In this document: piece after piece, positions 12,412 to 24,142 of the stretch
Layout: every line of letters starts with the position of its first letter
How positions within the stretch are numbered: the stretch's first letter is position 1
DNA from: Toxonevra muliebris
Lineage: Eukaryota; Arthropoda; Insecta; Diptera; Pallopteridae
Length of the DNA stretch: 64,000 bases
Assembly (NCBI GenBank): GCA_963691655.1
Contig: OY829326.1
Location: 149,624,998-149,688,997 of the forward strand
Direction of reading: 5' to 3'
The notes under the pieces: model-generated
What the model was told of the DNA's origin: nothing
What the model saw: the letters and a program-made list of their open reading frames with translations, nothing else
The model's database searches: none
Position numbers and translations under genes: made by a program

Positions 12412-13541
12412 TAGGTAGTGAGATTGAAAAAATCTTAACACACGTATTTCCTAATAATTTTTGTTGGGTGTAAAATCTAAAAATTTCTTTGATCTAGTTA
12501 TCTTTGAAAAATATGTCAGTTGTTATTTTTAATGACAAACATGTTGATTTATTGTAAGTTTGATCAAAATGAGTGAAGAAAAAGAAATACGTCTTAAAAT
12601 TAATAAACATTTTCAAAAAAATTCGAATTGGTCCTACAAAAAATTGGCCAAAGAATGGAAGGTCTACCGTCAAACTGTTTCCAATCTTATTAAACAGTTT
12701 CAGGAGAATTTGACCATCGATAGGAAACCTGGTTCGGGAAGAAAACAAGGATCACATGATATTGAGAAAGCCAAGAAAATAGAAAGCATATTGAAAAGAT
12801 CTCCAAACACATCTGGTAGAAAAGATGCCCGGTTAGCCCAGTGCTCTGACTATTTGGTGCGAAAAGTTAAAAGCCAATGCAGGTTTGAAAACATACAAAG
12901 TCCAAAAAGTTCCAGACAGGAATGCTGCAAAAAAATGTACACGCCAAAAGTAGGGCTCGGAAACTAAAATCAAATTTCATACAAAAATATTCATGTTGCA
13001 TAATGGACGACGAAACGTATGTACTAACAGATTTTACGCAGCTTCCAGGTCAAAATTTTTATGTTGCTGATGCTCGAGGGAATGTCGGAGAACAATTAAG
13101 AATACAAAAGCAGACAAAATTTCCTAAAAAATTCCTGGTATGGCAAGCTATATGCAGTTGCGGCAAAAGAAGCAAGTCATTTATTACAGTGGGCTCTATA
13201 AATACCGAAATATACATCAAAGAATGTTGGAAAAAAGACTTCTTCCCTTCATAAGAGAGCAGAATGTGTCCACATATTTTTGGCCCGATTTGGCATCATG
13301 TCACTACGGCAAGAAAGCTCTGGAGTGCTATCAAAGTAATAACATAGTTTTTGTACCAAGAGAGGCAAATCCTTCAAATTGTCCGGAGCTAAGACCAGTG
13401 GAGAGATATTGGGCTCTTGTGAAAAGAAACTTAAAGAGCACAAAAAAGGTGTCCCAAAATATCAAAGATTTTAAAAGGAGATGGACAAACTGTTCCAAAA
13501 AGGTGTCTGAAACTCTGAAACAACGTTATAATTTTTTTTAG
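12412..13541 (+). mobile_element. Tc1-like element copy 1, right end lost
   Basis: The left end (12412 onward) matches the inner terminus of the element at 60217-61505: GTGAGATTGAAAAAATC followed by TTAACACACG. Similarity to that copy continues through the transposase and stops at about 13515, so the right terminal repeat is absent. The outermost left bases (AGGTAGTG instead of AGGAGTG) are also altered. Confidence 0.8.
12569..13541 (+). pseudogene. Broken Tc1/mariner-superfamily transposase
   Basis: The first ATG follows the 5' leader shared with the 61-kb copy. The N-terminal part (about 12569-12960) is a helix-turn-helix DNA-binding domain with a KKLAKEW..RQTVSNLI-like helix and a GSGRK hinge. 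The catalytic domain follows in two other frames: a DDETYV motif near 13009 holding the first Asp, WPDLASCHY near 13280 with the second Asp, and PELRPVERYW near 13385 with the Glu. Changes of frame at about 12.95 and 13.2 kb break it. The spacing between second Asp and Glu is 37 residues here but 39 in the 61-kb copy because of a 6-bp deletion. Such proteins excise and insert DNA at TA sites; this copy cannot make one. Confidence 0.85.
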
Positions 13542-14640
13542 AGTTTTCGATCGACTTTTTTAATTTTTAAAAATTATGAAATTTTAAAAAATATCAAAAC
13601 TTTTTCAAAAAATTCTGAAAAAATTATAGCATATTTTATGATTCATTTTAAGAAGTTTTTGTTCTATACATTTTTTTAAAGAGCTCGTGCTTTAAACTTT
13701 TAGTTCTCGAAAGACTCCAAAAAACATAGTTTTTTAATTTATTCCAGCAATATGACATGAACCTCATGGCTGTTGTGGCATAAAAGAATAAAAAGAAAAT
13801 GATGATATAAAATGAACCTTTGATTTTTTGAAACTTGATTTAAAGAATCGGAAAGATATCATTTTGATCGGAATAAAAATTTTCATTCCAAATGAAATGT
13901 TAAGTATTCAAAGCGAAACGTAGACGGAATGACTAATAATTCCCACAGTATAAACTTTGTACCCCTGTTCATAATGAAAGCTCTTGTATTTGAAGCAATT
14001 TACTACAAGTTGTAACTCTTTTATTAGCTATACTAATGTGGTTAAAATTTTGTGATGAAGTAGTAAAGGAGGAGCAGGATTTACAATAAATGAGAGTTAC
14101 GACAACAAATTTGGCAAAAAAATTAATGAAATTAATTTTATCCGGTATTAACTTGAAATAGAATTTTTGTCTATTTTGTGTTTATTTTTGGAGACTATGA
14201 AAATGAGTTATTAGTGTTTATAGTTATGAATAAGTTCATGTTTAATTTAAAAAAAAAACAAACATCAATAATAATAAAAAAAAAAAGTTTTAAATTCTCT
14301 TTAAAATTCGCATTTCCGCATATTTTCATTTACGAATGTTATCAAAAATTTGGTTATTATTTACTTAGGAAACAATGAGAGAAAATTTTAACTTTAACAC
14401 GAATTCACAGCGCAAAAACATCAAACAAAAATTAATGAAATGGATCATATTTCACATAAAACACACATGCCTAAACATACGAAAAAATCCACACATGTGG
14501 TTAGTTGAAACCCAGCGGATAAAAATTTGTTTCGGTAGACTTCGTTCGCAGGGAGTAGTTTGTTTTTATAAGGCACGAATAAACGAATACATAAAATATA
14601 AATATGGTTATGTTCTACTTACACACAGATCTAGCGCTTT
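13542..14640. other. Intergenic stretch, no gene seen
   Basis: AT-rich, with homopurine and A-run sequence near 14.25 kb. Two adjacent open frames at 14178-14647 are lysine/asparagine-rich products of base composition, with no domain I recognise. Confidence 0.5.
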
Positions 14641-14660
14641 GAACTGAAATTCGACAAAAT

Positions 14661-14691
14661 CACTAAGCGCACATATGATGCGCGCTTAGTG
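14661..14691. repeat. Short perfect hairpin at the edge of a tandem-repeat block
   Basis: CACTAAGCGC and GCGCTTAGTG form perfect 10-bp arms around an 11-base loop. It sits directly before the repeat block starting near 14695 and may mark the end of that repeat unit. Confidence 0.6.
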
Positions 14692-14694
14692 CTC

Positions 14695-15290
14695 TTCTTT
14701 GATATGATTTCAAATGATTTGATCTCATCTATCAAGAATTGAACTGATTTCATTTTATTTACCTTTATTTGAACTGATTTGTTTTCATCGGATTTGGTTG
14801 CAACTCATTTCGACTGATTTACTTTTCTCAGATTTATTTCTTCTAATTTAATTTCATCGTTTTTAGGTTCATCTTATTCGATGGCAACTGATTTCGCTTT
14901 TAATTTGTCTTGATTTCATCTGAGTTAATTTCATCTTCCTTGATTTGAACTGATTTGACTGATGTGACTTCATTTCAACTGATTCGATTTAATATGACTT
15001 GATTCCAACTAATTTTATTTCATCTGGTTTGATTTCCATTAACTTGATTGCATCTGACTTGAGTTCATCTGACTAGATTTCAACTATAGCTCTATAGCTT
15101 GATTTCAATTGACTTGGTTTCATTAGTTTTAACTATATCTGATAAACTTTCCATGTCGTAACTTTATTTGGTGCAATTTTTCCTGTCTTTCATCTATCTC
15201 GATTTTATTTAGATTTACTTTCAATTCGACTATTCCGATTTTTACTTCACTTTATTTCATCGATTTTCTGATGTGACTTTCGATATAAAA
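14695..15290 (+). repeat. Degenerate tandem repeat, TGATTTCATCTGATTT type
   Basis: Dozens of imperfect 10-11 bp units of the form (C/G)TGATTTCAT/CTGATTTGAA. The reverse complement of the same family fills 17.95-18.98 kb, so the two blocks form an inverted pair around a 2.7 kb centre. Confidence 0.75.
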
Positions 15291-16765
15291 ATATAAATTT
15301 TCGCAAAAAATAAATGCTTCCCGGAAATTCTCATGGCGTCTGCAAGTGTATGCTTCGTTAGTCTTCAAATGAAACATGCATCAAATCTCTCCCAGTGGGA
15401 GAATATTCCATAATGGCACTGCAATGTTTACTAAATAAAACATGACATACACATATATCCTTGGCAGTTTTCTACTGACTCCTGCAGCGGCTATTGTTTC
15501 TAAGTAATTCCCCTATTGAGTACAATGCAAATAAGTATTCAACTAATCTCAATGTAAATACAGGAAGTTTAACCGAGACGCTGCTGTGCGCCGCAAAGTC
15601 GCCAAAAATAAGTATCAAAAGAAAATATACAAATAAATTTAAGGTTTCCATAGAAAAAAAATAGGATAAATCACGCCTTACATGCGAAATACAAAGTGAG
15701 TTTTGTGAGCTGTAAGGTGCGCATAAAATTTAATTCGGTTTCTTTGACCGCAAGTAATCGAGAATTACTCAAACTCCAAGAATACAATGAAATCGCATTA
15801 CGTAGATATAGTTACAAAAGATTAGTATGAGAATACCTTGTAATGTTTTACAGATTTTGTGGTTTCTTTGTGTGAGTAAGAAAGATTTAAAATTATCAAT
15901 GCTGATAATCTTTGAAGTTGGTTCAAAGATTCTTAGAAAATTGTTTGTTTGTATGTATAGTAAATTTGCATAATTTTTAGGAACATTGTTTGGGTCTTTC
16001 AATCTTCAGTTTTCTTTAAGGTGTATGCCATGAAATTGAATTTTAATTATCATTTGGTAAAGAAGGTAAAATAAAATTATAAGAAGAAAAGAAAGCAGTA
16101 AATATCATAACATTTCTATTTGTGTCTGCTTGCTCTCTCTCAATGTCTGTGTAGTTAATTGTAATTGTAATGCAAATTTTTAATGGTTGCAGAAGCCATC
16201 AATTGCGGCAGTAACAACAACATGCATTGCAGCACAGTAGTCAATACTGATATCTTTGTTAGCTTCAATTAAATTTGAATTTAATTTCTCTTTTATCTAT
16301 TTTCTATGTCTACTTTTAGATAAAAAAAGAAGCGTTTTCCGTATCGTATGATAATATGCTTCAGTTGCTACTACTCGCATATTGCATATTGCAGTTGCAA
16401 CATATCCAATGTGTGCTCTTCTTCTCATAAATGTTTATTGTAACGACATTGATGATATATACTTGTAGACATTATAAAAAAATTTTAACGATGCTCTAAA
16501 TAACTTAATTTGTTTTTTTGATTGTTAAAAAAGTTTTATGCTTGGCATTTTAGTACAGCAGCAAAGCTTTGACAGCAGGAAAATATGCGGCAGCAACATT
16601 GTATCTCATAGTTCTAATGAGTTAACGAGTTGATAGTTTTGCGCTTTTACGATAGCTCTCGAATATGTAATTTTAATATGCCACTAAGATATTTACTTGT
16701 TGTTGTTTAGAATACCCTACATTATTGGATGATATGATCAGTTATTATAAACATCTATGAAGTCT
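15291..16765. other. Intergenic stretch between inverted repeat blocks
   Basis: No gene or terminal repeat seen. The sequence around 16.2-16.6 kb is richer in CAGCAG/GCAGTTG words than its neighbours and could be ancestral host DNA. Confidence 0.5.
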
Positions 16766-17880
16766 AATAATAGACCCTCGCTTTTATTTGGAACCGGATA
16801 AATTTGCGTACAAAGAATTCACTTAAAAATGTCGATGATTCGGACTTACTCCTGAACAACGTTTGCAAATCGTACCAAAATAATGGTTCGGTTCGCGCGA
16901 CAAATCGCGCGCTGCGACCAATATTCGGTCGACATAATCGCCCAGCAGAGTCGGTAATTCGAGCAACCATGGATCGGTTTCACACCACGTTTACTCTAGT
17001 GAATAATGCGCATCCACCGACGACGCTATTGCTGCTGTGGAGCAGAGTATCGAAGAAGACCCGAATGAGTCCATCCGCCATCGCGCGCAACAATTGGAGC
17101 TGTGCCCATCCACTTTATGGAAGATTTTGCGGAAGGATCTTGGTTTGCGGGCTTACAAAATCCAACTTGTGCAAGAATTGAAAACGAACGACCATCAAGC
17201 GCGTCGCACGTTCTGTGAATGGGCCCAAAACGAGATGGCCACCGATCCCGATTTTCACAAGAAAATTTTGTTCAGCGATAAAGCTCACTTTTGATTGAAT
17301 GGGTACGGTAATAAGCAAAATTTACGCATTTGGAGTGATGATAATCCACAAGCCATTGTTGAGACGCCGTTACATCCTCAAAAAGTCACTGTTTGGTGTG
17401 CTCTATGGGCAAAGGGAATCATTGGTCCATATTTCTTCAAAGATGAAGCCGGTCATAATGTTACAGTCAATGGGGAACGCTATAGAGCCATGATTAATGA
17501 CTTTTTCGTGCCTGAATTGGAGGATGTTGATGTGGACGACCTTTGGTTCCAACAAGACGGCGCAACATGCCATACAGCCAACGAAACAATCAATTTATTG
17601 AAGTAAAGTTTTGGTGACCGCATTATCTCGCGTCGTGGGCCTGTGGCGTGGCCTCCAAGATCGTGCGATTTAACACCGCTGGAATATTTTTTGTGGGGTT
17701 ATGTGAAGTCGCTTGTCTACGCAAATAAGCCCGAGATGATTGACGCCTTGGAAGAGAATTGCTGCAAAAAGTGATCGAAAATTGAGCCTCTCGGCTGGAA
17801 TTTATTCAAGCCAGCCGCGGCGGCCACTTGCCCGAAATCATATTTAAAACATAATGGCGGACCCTTATCTTTATAATAAA
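16766..17880 (+). mobile_element. Decayed mariner-like element of the DD41D (rosa-like) group
   Basis: The body is a transposase relic; the tail after the stop (CTTATCTTTATAATAAA near 17867-17880) looks like the element's 3' end. I could not find a matching inverted terminus at the left, so the left boundary is approximate and may be truncated. Confidence 0.7.
16804..17854 (+). pseudogene. DD41D mariner transposase relic
   Basis: The N-terminal part carries SVRATNRALRPIFG and NRPAESVIR motifs of the paired-like DNA-binding domain. The centre has EEDPNESIRHRAQQL and RKDLGLRAYKIQLVQEL. The catalytic domain shows FSDKAHF (first Asp kept, next residue Lys where Glu is usual), then a TGA where Trp is expected (17293-17295), VWCALWAKGIIGPYFF, and WFQQDGATCHTA with the second Asp. 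After another in-frame stop near 17604 comes PPRSCDLTPLEYFLWGY. Counting from the second Asp to the last acidic residue gives 41 intervening positions, as in rosa-type DD41D elements, but the final Asp is Glu. A frameshift near 17.03 kb adds to the damage. Confidence 0.85.
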
Positions 17881-17939
17881 TCTAAATTCTTAACCATAAC
17901 ATCAAATTATATGCATTTTATTTCTTCTTGAAAACCACA

Positions 17940-18985
17940 CTTCTACAAAAAAAACCCTTTAGAAGAATCGTCAAATGAAATCATTTTAGAGGAAATCGAA
18001 TGGAATTAACTCGGTTGGACTTAAATCAGCTCTGAATTAACAAATGCGAAATCAATTTTGATGAAATCGATTCAAGTAAACTGAATTCCGATATAATCAA
18101 ATCAATTAAAATAGATTCAGATAAAAAAGTTACAAATGAAGTCAATTCAGACGAATTTTTAATGATAGCAATTCAGATGTAATTAATTCTGATGAAATTA
18201 GTCGAAATTAATTTTGATGAAATCATTCGAAATTAATTCTGATTAAATTATGAGAGATGAAATCAACTCAGATGAAATCGAGTGAGATAAAATCAATTAA
18301 AATAAAACCCATTCAGATAAAATCAAATCAGATGAAATCAAGTCAGATGGAATTAAATCGGATAACATCAATTCAGATAAAAAACATCAGTTGAAATTCG
18401 GTTAAAATAAATTAAAATGAATTCAGATCAGACGATATCAAATAAAATGAAATTATTTCTATAAAAAAATCAAATGGAATTAAGACAGACGATGGCAAAA
18501 CAAATAAAATAAGTCAGATGAAATCAAATCAAATGAAATCAATCCAAAATTTCAGACAAAATAAGGTCGAACGAATTCAACTCAAAATGCCAGATAAAAT
18601 AAAGTCAGATGAGATCAAGTCAAAATGCGAAATAGAATCAAGTCAGATGAATTAATTTCAGATTAAACAAAAGTCAAAATTTCATATAAAATCTAGTCAG
18701 ATAAAACAAATTAAATCACACCAAAATATCAGATGCAATCTAGCTGAAATCAAGTCAAAATGTAAATCAGTTCAAAATGTCAGATAACATCAAGTCAGAT
18801 GAAATCAAATCAAAAGAGATCAAACCAAAATAAAAAAAAATGTCAGATAAAATCAAAATGCGGAATGGAATCAAGTCAGATGATTTCATTCCAGATGAAA
18901 TAAAGACTGATAAATTTAAGCCAAATGAAATCAAGTCAAAATAGTCAGATGGACTCAAGCTCGATGAAATCGGTTCCGCCAAGAA
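17940..18985 (-). repeat. Degenerate tandem repeat, inverted partner of the 14.7 kb block
   Basis: About 1 kb of AAATCAAGTCAGATGAAATC-like units, the reverse complement of the family at 14695-15290. Open frames across it simply translate the repeat. Confidence 0.75.
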
Positions 18986-21346
18986 AAAAAAAAACTAAAT
19001 TATAATTAAGATTGCCAAAGAGGGCTAAAATCTCTTTAGTTTGACTTTGATAAAATGCTGAAGTTTTGCTATTGTTCAAATGCGTTTTTTCAGGAGGGAG
19101 TAGGGAGTGTAATATTTTCTTTGTAAAATAGTTAAAAGTAAATAAACCTTGGTGGAAAATACATATGCTAAATTCACTAAAGTGGGTTTTCCAATATCAA
19201 ACCTAGGACGCAAGTTCCTCTATCTTTCCAGCTCTGACATAGATATAGGGTAAAAAAAAATTGAGGTATGACTGAATGAATATAAAATTTATTTTCGTTA
19301 AAATTTTCATACCTTCTTCTTTATACTTTTTTTTAGGTATCCACACACATAAACAAAAAATAGTAAATAACATAAATTTATGCAAATTTGAATGTTATGG
19401 TTAGTTTATGGTAACGAAAACTAATTTCTTACCTTTTTGTTCCAATCTTTTTTAATGAATTGAATGTAAAAATATTGCTCTACATTGAATTTAATTACCA
19501 AACTCTTCATCTACTTCAGAGAGCACAGACAGCACAGGTGGAAAAAAATATAAGGCAGCATGTCATATTTTACAGCAGCAAAAGGCTTGAGCCTTAAAAG
19601 GTGTTTTCTTTTTATTATTCACTAGAGATCGAACCTTTTATTGGCAAACAAAACGAAAGGGGTTTGCTGCCTGCTTGTGTTTGCATGTTGTATATATGTA
19701 TATCCTTTTAAATGCACGTATGTATTATCAATGAAAATAGAAATTGGGACCAGAAGCAGCAGACATAGACTAATGTCATATTGTGCATACAATCAAAACG
19801 CATCAAATTCCATACGATTCCAATCCTAGCAAAAGGTGCAACATTTTAAACATAATTTTGCACATGTCTTTCGCTGCTCTTGCTAGAAAGGAAATGCCTA
19901 TAAATGTTGTCGTGCACCATTCCACTATTTTTATATTAATACTACATAATATTCTAATGGGTTGTGCTAATATTTGTATATTAAACATTCAAACACACGC
20001 ACGGTTACACATTCACATATACATATATACACCCATCTAAATTCATATAGTTACATATGCGTAGGAGTGTTTATATTTTTTGCGTAGCAGCAGATGCATT
20101 TGCTTTAGAATTAATCACACACGCCTCAAATTTGGAGATAGATAGAAAATTCCCCAATACTTAAGCTAAAAAAAAAAATTTCAATATATTTTATTGCTCT
20201 TTTTTTTTTTATTATGGTAAAAATGTTAGAGAGAAAAAAAGAAGATTTTTTTTTTATAGAAAAAAAAATGTCAATTGACAGCTGTTGGAATATAGGGAAA
20301 GGCCAGAAAGTTCTTTAGCTAGGCACTCTTAGAATTAAATAGATATGCACCTTCAATTTCTAAGGATATTTGATTTTAGTTATTGAAATTTCTTATCATT
20401 TTTAACTCCAAAGGAATTCAGTTGCAGTTACATATATATTTTTGTGTTTTAAAGTATTTACATATGTATTTGTCTGTTGTATACATTCACATTTTTTATT
20501 TTGTATTTATTCAGCTTTAGTTTGGTGTTGCATTTCAAGTACCTACAATTTTTGTTTGTTTGGCTTTTACGTTTTTTGTTGATTTGGCTCGTGCCGTTTT
20601 TGTGAAATTTCAAACGCTGAAAAGTGTAATATTTTAAGGCACCATTAAATTATTTAGTTAATAACTAAAATAATCAATCTTGAGCTATATTTAATTGAAT
20701 TAAAATTTTCGTGGAATTAGCTTGTTCAGAGTTCATACTGGAATTATATTATTTACGAGTAGCTAAGTAACTATGAAATTCCTGTTCACTTTTTAAGTAC
20801 CTCTTTAAAATAACCCTACGACCCTTACGGCTGTGAACCATGGAGGACAGCAGCACCGGGCTTGCATGCCCTGAGCATTTTCATAAACCGGTGTCTTATC
20901 ATATTATAAATATTTTGGCTGGACGAAATCTCAAGTTCCGATTTGTGAAACAGGGCACTGAAAAATCGAGTGGTACTATAGAAACCAAAAATCAAGTGAG
21001 GCTGAGGTGGCCACGTTTTGCATGGATAATATGATAACATTTCAAAGACTTCTGTTGACTAGAGTCCTCCCGAATACCAGAAGATAGCTTGCTATGTAAA
21101 TCCAAGCTAAAAAGAAAACGAATAAATATGTACCTATATTCAGATTTTCAATGAGACTAATTTGTGCTTGATCTGAGTGAAAAGGCTTACTCCTGAAACA
21201 AAGAGTTTCAACATATCAACTACTATTTAATTACTGATGCAATAAAACAAACAGAAAATGACGGTTATTAGAAATCGCATACAAAATAACAAGAATTATT
21301 TGATTTAAAATTGGCAGTGCAGTGGATGCAGAGGGAGATGTAGGAA
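18986..21346. other. Intergenic stretch, no gene seen
   Basis: AT-rich with poly(A)/poly(T) runs near 20170-20270. A CAGGTG E-box lies in an ACAGCACAGGTGG context near 19528-19540. Short frames at 19.6-20.0 kb and 20.8-21.0 kb have no recognisable domain. Confidence 0.5.
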
Positions 21347-21419
21347 CTACAGGCCAGTGGTGGTTCTAGGCGATTTGGGTTTGGGGGGGCGGCTGATTTT
21401 ACTAAATTAAAAGATAAAT

Positions 21420-22860
21420 ATCAGACTCACTATCGACTCAAACCCAGACCTAGACCAAAAACTGGTACAAAAATTTTATCAAATACAGGCCGAAAATTAA
21501 AAAATAACTGGAACAAAACTGAGACCAAGACTCAAACTAAAATCGGATTGAAATTTATGCGGGAATTCCGACCAAATTTCAAACTAAAATTCAAATACTT
21601 TTTACAGATCGAAATTCAAACCAAGAAAAGAACCAAATTCAGATCAAAAATCTAGATCAAAATGAGACCAAATTCAGATCAAAATCTTGATTATGACTTT
21701 TCTAATGGATTTATATTGTTAAATGATCTATTTTGAGAAAACAATTTGAAGGAAATTTTAATTTCCTTTGAGAAAACATTTTGATGAAACAATTTGGTAC
21801 ATCTCTATTTTTTGACTCATTTTTGGTCGAAACAAAAACGCGAAAAAAATTTAATTAAGATAACAGTTGATTTGGATAGTACTTTAAACGAATTTTTAAA
21901 ATATATATTTTTATCTCTCTTAGCATCGATATCACTATTAATATCGGCCTGGTGGTGAGTTTACGATCTCACAACTCCATAACCAAGCACTTCATTTTTA
22001 TGAAAAATTAACTACGCTCTTTAAGACTGTTATACATTATTTAAAATGTAAATATATCTTAATTTGACCAAAAAACCATTATATTTTAAACTTTGACGAG
22101 ATCCGTATGCGCTTTCGGGTACCGGGCAACAACCGGTTAAAAAAAAAAACAGTGTTCCGACCACGAATAGGACAAAATTTCCAACAAAAATCAATCAAAA
22201 TTAGATCGAATTCAGGTCAAAACTCAGACTCAAAACCCAAAATTCAGACCGAATCCAAACCAAAATCAGTTTTAAAATTCATTCCAAAATTCAAAAAAAT
22301 TTAGACCGCAACTCAGACCAATAGTTAGACAAAACTATAGGTCAAAGGACCTAATACTGAACGAAAGCAACTTAAAATTCAGACAAAAACTAGTGGGAAT
22401 ATCTGATAAATATTTACATCAAAAAATTTGAACTTAAATTAAACAAAAACTAGACCAAATTTTAAAACAAAATTCAGACCGATTTCGGACCGAAATTCAG
22501 ACCAAAATAGTATCAAAATCAATCCAATTCAGACGAAAATATTAACCACAACTCAAACTAAAAGTTAAATTAAAACTGAGGCTAAAAAGACGCCAAATAC
22601 AAATTAAAAGCAAACCAAAATTTAGACCAGAAATCAGATCAAACGCTGGTCTACAAACGCTGGAAAGCAAATTAAAATTTAGACCAAACATGGATTAAAA
22701 CTCAAACCAAATTCATATTAAAATTCGTACAAAAATAAAACAAAATTCTGACTTACAATCAAACCAGAATTCAGATTAAAAACGGGCAAAAACGGAAAAG
22801 TTAAACCAATATCAGACTAAAATTCAGTACAAAATTAAATCCAAAAACTAGACCATTATC
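21420..22860 (-). repeat. Degenerate tandem repeat, minus-strand TTTTGGTCTGAATT type
   Basis: Reads AAATTCAGACCAAAA on the plus strand in dozens of imperfect copies, with a non-repeat gap at about 21700-22090. The orientation is opposite to the block at 24230-25290. Confidence 0.7.
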
Positions 22861-23120
22861 AAGCTTTCTAAAAGTAAGACATTTATAAGCTGGCGTTACA
22901 ATTTTAGATTTAATGTAGTCTGAATGTATTTAATAACCAGTTGCACTGTAACGTGCATTCTATTGGCATGCCCAGCATGGCGGCTAATCAGAATTGATTC
23001 AAATAGCCGACCCCATTTTAATATTTATATATTTATTTATATATATTATTATTAAAATAAAATATAATATAAAATAACATTTTAAATCCTAAAGTTTTTC
23101 GTTTGTTGAAAGTACCACCT

Positions 23121-23983
23121 TGATCAAAAAGTTCCCGGAATTTATTTAAAAAATTAAAAATACAAGTTTATTCATCTAAATCTTGTATATTGTTCCCTTC
23201 AAAGTAATCCCCATCGACTGCAACACACTTATGCCAGCGATTGATCCAATCCTCGAAACATTTTTTTGTATTCGGTTTTCGGTATGTCTATCAATACTTC
23301 CTGCAATTTTTCCATTACTTCCTCTCGGCTGCTGAAACGCGTTCCCCGTAATGGTTTTTTAACTCGATTAAACAGAAAGAAATCACAGGAAGCCAAATCA
23401 GGTGAATTCGGTGGCTGTTGGATGGTATTTGTTGAATTTTTCGTCAAAAAATTACGAATAATGATGGCACTGTGCGACGGTACGTTACCATAGTGCAAAA
23501 TCCACGAGTTTTCTGTCCACAATTTTGGTCTCTTTCAGCGAATTGCTTCACGCAAACGTCTCATAACGCCCAAATAATACTCTCTGATGGTTGATTTGCG
23601 ATTATTAACCAAAATTTCTTTTACTTTATCAATGTTTTCGTCGTCGATGATCTGCCACTGCGTTCATCATCTTCGATTGACACCGTTTTCTTTAGAGAAG
23701 CGTTGCCGAAACACTTTTCCAACATTTCCAACGTTCGCGCACCATTTAATCCGTTTTTTACGCAAAATTTAATACAATACAATTTAATAAAATTGTAAAA
23801 AATCGCCAACACACACAGAAATAGATGTACTCTTGGCTACGTAAATTTTGCAAATGTCAAGCTATGACGCTAAGACTTAAAGGGAATATCAACAACAAAT
23901 GTACCAACTTAACAGAAAAAAACAGAACTCAAATCGGAACTATAGGAGCGCCAGACGGTGGTTATTCCGGGAACTTTTGATCA
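23121..23983 (-). mobile_element. Internally deleted mariner (DD34D type) nested in a hAT element
   Basis: Inverted termini are TGATCAAAAAGTTCCCGGAAT at the left and the complement of TGATCAAAAGTTCCCGGAAT at the right. The right flank is TA; the left flank is TT. The 863 bp length compares with about 1.3 kb for full mariners, and the missing part is the centre of the transposase. Confidence 0.85.
23229..23812 (-). pseudogene. mariner transposase with central deletion
   Basis: Read on the minus strand, the N-terminal part has KFCVKNG..GARTLEMLEKCFG and EDDERSGRSST motifs of the mariner DNA-binding region. After a STIRE motif the frame jumps straight to EYYLGVMRRLREAIR, so the middle of the protein, including the first catalytic Asp, is gone. 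A stop follows that motif. The C-terminal part carries WILHYGNVPSHSA, where Gly replaces the second catalytic Asp, and SPDLASCDFFLF with the third. It is non-functional by deletion, nonsense and loss of catalytic residues. Confidence 0.85.
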
Positions 23984-24142
23984 TATACTTTTCACTGCTG
24001 ATGGCTTCTTTTTTTTTGGAAAAATCTAAATATTTTTGATTTCTCATAAATGACTGTTTATTATAAGATTGTTGGGTTCTGGGGGGGCTTAAGTCCCTAT
24101 ATTCCCCTCCCCCCCCCCTCTAAATACGCAACTGCTACAGGC

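Larger units (their letters stand above)
21355..24134. mobile_element. 2.8 kb hAT-like element with perfect 8-bp target duplication
   Basis: CTACAGGC at 21347-21354 is repeated exactly at 24135-24142. The termini are CAGTGGTGGTTCTAGG on the left and, read inward, CAGTTGCGTATTTAGA on the right, typical of hAT ends. The interior holds no hAT transposase. It consists of AAATTCAGACCAAA-type tandem repeat (21420-22860) and a nested mariner (23121-23983). The element itself interrupts a repeat whose body continues from 24143. Confidence 0.8.

Noticed and set aside
18767..18982. Ser/Leu/Ile-rich 71-codon frame on the minus strand
   Set aside because: Translation of a degenerate tandem repeat.
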